NCBI GenBank assembly: GCA_025963345.1
Contig: JAOPUS010000406.1
Location: forward strand, 1-9,564
DNA: 9,564 bases
Origin: Blastococcus sp.
GTDB lineage: Bacteria; Actinomycetota; Actinomycetes; Mycobacteriales; Geodermatophilaceae
Reading direction: 5' to 3'
Shown: piece after piece, positions 6,624-9,564 of the stretch
How positions within the stretch are numbered: position 1 is the first letter of the stretch
How the letters are laid out: each line of letters begins with the position of its first letter
The notes under the pieces: model-generated
What the model was told of the DNA's origin: nothing
Database searches by the model: none
Seen by the model: the letters and a program-made list of their open reading frames with translations, nothing else
Position numbers and translations under genes: made by a program

Positions 6624-7376
6624 TCAGGCCGAAGGCAGTGCCTGACCGGCGAGCGCGCCGCGGCTCGTGCCGAGCCGCGCGCAGAGATCCACCAGCGCCA
6701 CCAACCGTCCGTGCGTGACCATCCCGCGTCGGGCGTCCCGCGCGATGGCGTGGCTCACGAAGGCGACCTCGGCGTGCCCGAGCCGCTCGCCGGCCGCAGC
6801 AAGGGCGTCGGCGGCCACCGCGACTGCCGCGGCGTCTCCCGCCTGAGCGCTGATCGCGATCGTCGACAGGCGGTGCGGGAGCCCGCTGAGGAACATCTCC
6901 TCCGCCTGCGGCCCGCTCTCCTGCGCCGGTAGTGCGGCGGAGTTCTCCCGGGCGTGTGCGGAAGGAGCCGTCGGAGCGAGTCCGCGCATCACGTCGACGA
7001 ACAGCCGGGGGTCCACCGGCTTGGCCAGGCAGGCCAGTGCTCCGGCGGCCGCGGCGAGGGCGCGGGTCTGGTGCGTGCGGCGGGACGCCACGACGAGGAA
7101 GCGGGCCGAGGAGCCCTGCTCCCGGAGGCGGCGCATGAGGGTCGCCCCGTGGCCGTTGCGCATGACCATGTCGGTGACCACGAGGTCGGGCTCGGTGAGG
7201 GCGGCCAGCCGCAGTGCGTCCTCGGTGCCGACCGCCTGATGGACCCGCCAGCCGCCGAGGTGCAGCAGCATGGTGATCCGGGCGCGGGCGGCGAACGAGT
7301 CGTCGACCACGAGCGCGGTCAGCACGGACGGTGCACCGGCCGACCCGGGGGCGACGGGGAGACCGTCGTGCTGCAT
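6624..7376 (-). CDS. REC-HPt protein with degenerate phosphotransfer site (second of a tandem pair)
   Basis: The 250-aa product has a receiver domain (about 18-132), a linker rich in Ala, Pro and Ser (133-158) and a C-terminal HPt-like helical domain (about 159-235). The receiver keeps Asp25/Asp26 (LVVDDS), phospho-acceptor Asp69 (LVVTDMVM) and Lys119 (CLAKPVD). The usual Pro after the DxxM motif is Arg73 (MRNGHG), and the switch Thr is Ala97 (LVVASRR). In the HPt domain the phospho-accepting His is Asp190: AADALAAAGERLG stands where the upstream paralog has AAHTLAGTSGQLG. Helix flanks are conserved (LGHAEVAFVSHAIARDARRG), so the fold is kept while the phosphotransfer site is lost. A strong GGAGG lies 6 nt before the ATG; 42 bp separate it from the upstream paralog, so it is probably the last gene of the operon. 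Likely roles are a phosphorylation-dependent binding partner, a decoy or a phosphate sink. Confidence 0.85.
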   Translation of the reverse strand: MQHDGLPVAPGSAGAPSVLTALVVDDSFAARARITMLLHLGGWRVHQAVGTEDALRLAALTEPDLVVTDMVMRNGHGATLMRRLREQGSSARFLVVASRRTHQTRALAAAAGALACLAKPVDPRLFVDVMRGLAPTAPSAHARENSAALPAQESGPQAEEMFLSGLPHRLSTIAISAQAGDAAAVAVAADALAAAGERLGHAEVAFVSHAIARDARRGMVTHGRLVALVDLCARLGTSRGALAGQALPSA

Positions 7377-7418
7377 GTCGGTCCTCCGTTCTGGATGTGT
7401 CGGTCGGGTGGGGCCGGC

Positions 7419-8096
7419 TCAGCCGGCGAGGGCCAGTGCCTGCAGTTCGACGACCCGGGCGTGGGCCATGACGCCCCGGCGGGCGTCGGCGGCGATGGCC
7501 CGGCAGATCGAGGCCACCTCCGGATGCCCCAGCTGACCGCTGGTGCCGGCGAGGGTGTGCGCCGCCGAGACGACGGCCGGCGCGTTCCCCGAGGTCGTGC
7601 TCCGCGCGATCGCCGAGAGGCGGCCGGGCAGGGCGCTGACGTACATCTCCTGGAGCCGGTCCATCAGATCGGCGTCCAGGTCCTCGTCGTGCAGGTCGTC
7701 CACCTCGTGGGCGGCCCCGAGTTCACCCTGCGCAGCCAGCCCCGTGGTCCGGCTGCGCAGGAAGTCGAGAAGGATGCCGGCCTCGACCGGCTTGGCCAGG
7801 CAGGCCATCGCCCCGGCGGTGACCGACTCGGCACGCACGGCGTCCGTGGGGTCGGACGTGACCACCAGGAACCGTGCGCGGGAGCCGTTGCGCCGCATCC
7901 GGCGGAGCATCGCGGGGCCGTTCTCCCCGGGCATCGACACGTCGGTGACGACGAGGTCGAAGTCGACGACGGCGGCCTGGCGGAGCGCGTCCTCGGCGTC
8001 GGCGGCCTCGCGGACCTGCCAGCCGCCGAGGCGGAGGAGGCCGGCGACGCGGCGGCGGGCGTCGGACTCGTCGTCGACGATCAGGGCGGTCAGCAT
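7419..8096 (-). CDS. REC-HPt phosphorelay protein with intact phosphoacceptor residues
   Basis: This 225-aa protein fuses a receiver domain (1-115) to a C-terminal histidine phosphotransfer domain (about 145-220) through an acidic linker (DDLHDEDLDADLMDRL). The receiver has Asp8/Asp9 (LIVDDE), phospho-acceptor Asp52 (LVVTDVSMPGENG), switch Thr80 (FLVVTSD) and Lys102 (CLAKPVE). The HPt domain has the classical phospho-His180 in AAHTLAGTSGQLGHPEV. It could therefore both receive phosphate on Asp and relay it through His, but it has no DNA-binding or enzymatic output domain. The ATG (ATGCTGA) overlaps the stop of the upstream secreted-protein gene by 7 nt and its own Shine-Dalgarno is weak, which suggests translational coupling. 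The frame stays open upstream to 8705, but that part is antisense-like shadow of another gene's frame. The downstream paralog arose by tandem duplication, as a 22-bp stretch around the Lys motif is identical (7015-7036 and 7786-7807). Confidence 0.88.
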   Translation of the reverse strand: MLTALIVDDESDARRRVAGLLRLGGWQVREAADAEDALRQAAVVDFDLVVTDVSMPGENGPAMLRRMRRNGSRARFLVVTSDPTDAVRAESVTAGAMACLAKPVEAGILLDFLRSRTTGLAAQGELGAAHEVDDLHDEDLDADLMDRLQEMYVSALPGRLSAIARSTTSGNAPAVVSAAHTLAGTSGQLGHPEVASICRAIAADARRGVMAHARVVELQALALAG

Positions 8097-8689
8097 GAGA
8101 GGTACCCCGAGATCGTGGACTGGGCCGTCCAGCCGTAGCTGGTGAGCGTCGAGACGGACAGTCGCGGCTGGTAGACGAGGTTGTCGGCGTCCACGGTGGC
8201 GCTGGTGGAGAGCGTGCCGGCGGCGGTCTGGGCCATCGGGTAGCTGGTCCCGTCGGCCAGGTGTGCGGTCACGAGGTACCCGCTCACGCCGCGGGATGCG
8301 CTGGCCGGCCAGGAGGCCGACACGGCGAGGTCCGTGTTCTTCGTGGTCGTGGTCGTCGTGGTCTCGTTCCAGCCCGGGCCGGCCACCGTGGTCGTCGCGC
8401 TGCTCTGGACGTTGCTCGAGCTGGCTGCGCTGATCGACGTCGAGCTGTAGGCGGTCTGGGTCTGGGCCCCGGTGGTGGGGTCGGTCCGCACGGTCCGTCT
8501 GACCACGGTCGTCGTGGTGGTGCACGAGTCGTTGACCGTCAGCCGGGCGGGGGCCGCGACGGTCGTGGTGACGATCGTGGTGGACACCGTGGCGGAGTCG
8601 GCGTACGAGGCCCAGGCGGGAACGCTGGCGCCGGCGATGACAGCGACGGTGAGGACGCTCAGGATCAGGATGCGTCGGATGCCGAACAT
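8090..8689 (-). CDS. Secreted Fn3-like protein with Thr/Ser-rich insertion and SipW-cognate-like signal peptide
   Basis: The 199-aa product starts with a signal peptide, FGIRR then a hydrophobic core ending ASVPAWA (1-27), and the mature end SYADSATVST resembles the (F/Y)SD start of SipW-cognate proteins such as TasA. Cys56 (NDSC) is followed by a Thr/Ser-rich stretch (57-118) with runs of five and seven Thr. A compact beta domain closes the protein: SASW127, VSGYLV (135-140), a DG turn, SYGW (184-187) and a terminal Cys199. The Trp, GY and YGW spacing is like fibronectin type III. Without the insertion it matches the upstream paralog residue for residue in length. Cys56 and Cys199 are its only cysteines and could form a disulfide closing the domain. 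A GAGGAG lies about 8 nt before the ATG. I infer a surface or matrix subunit, possibly glycosylated on Thr; I know of no characterised homolog. Confidence 0.85.
   Translation of the reverse strand: MFGIRRILILSVLTVAVIAGASVPAWASYADSATVSTTIVTTTVAAPARLTVNDSCTTTTTVVRRTVRTDPTTGAQTQTAYSSTSISAASSSNVQSSATTTVAGPGWNETTTTTTTKNTDLAVSASWPASASRGVSGYLVTAHLADGTSYPMAQTAAGTLSTSATVDADNLVYQPRLSVSTLTSYGWTAQSTISGYLSC
8312..8521 (-). repeat. Low-complexity Thr/Ser coding insert within the larger secreted protein
   Basis: The codons between Cys56 and Trp127 are made largely of ACC/ACG Thr and TCC/AGC Ser codons with Val and Ala. On the plus strand they read as degenerate GTGGTC/GTCGTGG microrepeats; the densest run, 8342-8362, encodes seven Thr in a row. 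The paralog has only 9 residues in the same interval against 70 here, so the extra 61 codons are an expansion or loss. Short-unit repetition suggests replication slippage. Confidence 0.6.
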
Positions 8690-8763
8690 GACCAGGTCTC
8701 CTCACGTGGGTCGTGGTGCGTGGGTGGCGCGGGATGGTGCGGGATTCGCTCAGAAGCCGGCGG

Positions 8764-9180
8764 TCAGCACTGGAAGGCGACCGTGCGGGGCGATTCCTTC
8801 GACCAGCCGTAGTTGGTCTGGGTGGTCAGCGAGTACTGGATGGAGTACGCGGTGACGTAGTACGGGTCGATCGCGGCGCTCCAGCTGGTGGCTGTCGCGC
8901 CGAGCTGCACGGTCTGGACGAACCCGTCGCTGAAGTACACCGAGACGAGGTAGCCGGAGACTCGCGCCGACGTGCTCTTCACCCAGGTCGCGGACATGGT
9001 CGACGGCGTGCCGCAGGTGAGCTTCCCGACGACGCTGCCCGGGGCGGCGACCGTGGTGGTGCTGATCGTCGTCTTGACCGCGACCGCCTCCGAGAAGGTG
9101 GCGGAGGCCGGGACACTGGCGCCGAGGACGACGGCGACGGTGAGGCCCACCAGGATGAGACCGCGGCGGATGCCGTTCAT
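8764..9180 (-). CDS. Small secreted Fn3-like protein with SipW-cognate-like signal peptide and terminal cysteine
   Basis: This 138-aa protein has the signal peptide NGIRRGLILVGLTVAVVLG then ASVPASA (2-27), and its mature end TFSEAVAVKTT resembles the (F/Y)SD start of SipW/TasA-type substrates. A Thr/Val-rich neck (34-48) leads to Cys56 (KLTCGTP) and a single Fn3-like beta domain: MSATW66, VSGYLVSVYFSDG (74-86), AYSIQYSLTTQTNYGW (111-126) and FQC at the very end. Cys56 and Cys138 are the only cysteines and would tie the domain's first strand to its last. The ATG forms ATGA with the stop of the signal peptidase gene, and GAGGAGG lies 7 nt upstream; the same frame is open to 9369, but that part is a shadow of the peptidase gene. 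The 74-bp gap to the next paralog carries no clear promoter or terminator. It is the likely direct substrate of the co-encoded peptidase. Confidence 0.87.
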   Translation of the reverse strand: MNGIRRGLILVGLTVAVVLGASVPASATFSEAVAVKTTISTTTVAAPGSVVGKLTCGTPSTMSATWVKSTSARVSGYLVSVYFSDGFVQTVQLGATATSWSAAIDPYYVTAYSIQYSLTTQTNYGWSKESPRTVAFQC

Positions 9181-9564
9181 GTCTCGTCCTCCTCGTCGCG
9201 GGCGGGGCGCCAGATGGTGAGCAGGAGCCAGCCCACCAGGAGGGCCGGGGCGCCGTAGAGCAGTGCCTGCGTGACCACCGGGGCGCGCAGGGCCTGGATC
9301 AGGTGGCCGAGCTCCGGGATGACCGCACGCACCTGGTAGGCGGTGTCGCCTTCCAGCGTCGCCGTCCACGGGTCGGTCGCCTGGTTGGCGTCGCCCTTGG
9401 TCTGGACGCTGACGGTGCCGTCCGGAGCCGTCTGCACCGAGATGACCCGGTGGGTGATGAGGCTGTGGTCCTCGATCGGGCGGTGGTAGGTGATCACCAT
9501 GCCCTCGGTGACCTCGGAGACCGCGACCGGCGTGACGATGGTGACGTCACCGGGGTTGATCTCC
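9177..9564 (-). CDS. Signal peptidase I, ER/SipW type, 5' truncated by window
   Basis: The frame is open to the window edge (first full codon at 9563), so the start, the N-terminal membrane segment and the catalytic Ser box are outside. The visible part begins INPGDVTIVTPVAVSEVTEG, the (I)xPGDxVxV strand typical of archaeal/ER-type signal peptidase I. ITHRVISV follows, with the His (codon 9450-9452) that replaces the usual Lys base in SipW/SEC11-type enzymes, and then KGDANQATDPW with the conserved GDAN and downstream Asp (9372-9374). A C-terminal membrane helix (ALLYGAPALLVGWLLLTIW) and an acidic tail (ARDEEDET) end it, as in SipW relatives. An ATG at 9498-9500 is internal. The stop overlaps the next start (ATGA). 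Presence of the His and GDAN-D set argues for an active enzyme. A role in processing the two following secreted proteins is inferred from coupling and their signal peptides. Confidence 0.9.
   Translation of the reverse strand, partial: EINPGDVTIVTPVAVSEVTEGMVITYHRPIEDHSLITHRVISVQTAPDGTVSVQTKGDANQATDPWTATLEGDTAYQVRAVIPELGHLIQALRAPVVTQALLYGAPALLVGWLLLTIWRPARDEEDET

Noticed and set aside
6954..8138. A 394-codon open frame on the plus strand across both REC-HPt genes
   Set aside because: It is antisense to two genes with intact receiver motifs, and its translation is Gly/Arg/Val-rich low complexity.
8342..8362. GTGGTC/GTCGTGG microrepeats as a possible non-coding repeat or CRISPR-like array
   Set aside because: They are in-frame Thr codons of the secreted protein, irregular, and without spacers.
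8690..8763. The 74-bp gap between the two secreted-protein genes as an internal promoter or terminator
   Set aside because: Only the Shine-Dalgarno of the downstream gene is visible; no hairpin or -35/-10 pair stands out.

Overview
The window is very GC-rich with strong third-position G/C bias, GTG starts next to ATG starts, and gene types typical of Actinomycetota (Tat lipoprotein intradiol dioxygenase, DUF3533/Pip-like exporter with MarR, actinobacterial M50 membrane protein). The flavour resembles Geodermatophilaceae-type soil actinobacteria, but that placement is only an impression. There are ten protein genes (two cut by the window ends) and no recognisable tRNA, rRNA, CRISPR array or transposon.

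Left part (1-4389). The 3' part of a large M50-type membrane metallopeptidase is followed on the same strand by a Tat-exported lipoprotein intradiol dioxygenase. Convergent to these lies a DUF3533/YhgE-Pip-like membrane protein, divergently paired with a MarR regulator. Their 71-bp shared intergenic region carries two copies of a 15-bp dyad (GTTGTA-N3-TRCAAC), themselves arranged as a larger inverted repeat. This is a likely autoregulated repressor/exporter switch.

Middle part (4424-6557). A family-3 acyltransferase (OafA-like) on the minus strand and an OmpR/PhoB-type response regulator on the plus strand diverge from a 226-bp region that holds several TCAC...GTGA dyads. No histidine kinase gene is in the window. 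A GC-rich hairpin lies between the response regulator and the convergent operon on its right.

Right part (6624-9564, minus strand) is the most interesting. In transcription order it reads: the C-terminal part of an ER/SipW-type signal peptidase I; a 138-aa secreted Fn3-like protein; a 199-aa secreted paralog with a 61-residue Thr/Ser-rich insertion; a REC-HPt protein; and a second REC-HPt protein. Genes 1/2 overlap by 4 nt (ATGA) and genes 3/4 by 7 nt (ATGCTGA), so the set looks like one translationally coupled operon. The two secreted proteins have SipW-cognate-like signal peptides, a cysteine at residue 56 in both, and a cysteine as last residue in both. From their core Trp to the end they align without a gap (73 residues each). 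The second REC-HPt protein has lost the phospho-accepting His (Asp in its place) and other receiver residues, while the first keeps all of them. My reading is that a dedicated signal peptidase matures small Cys-clasped surface or fibre subunits, whose production is tied to a phosphorelay module containing one active and one degenerate REC-HPt. The architecture is seen directly; the function is inference.
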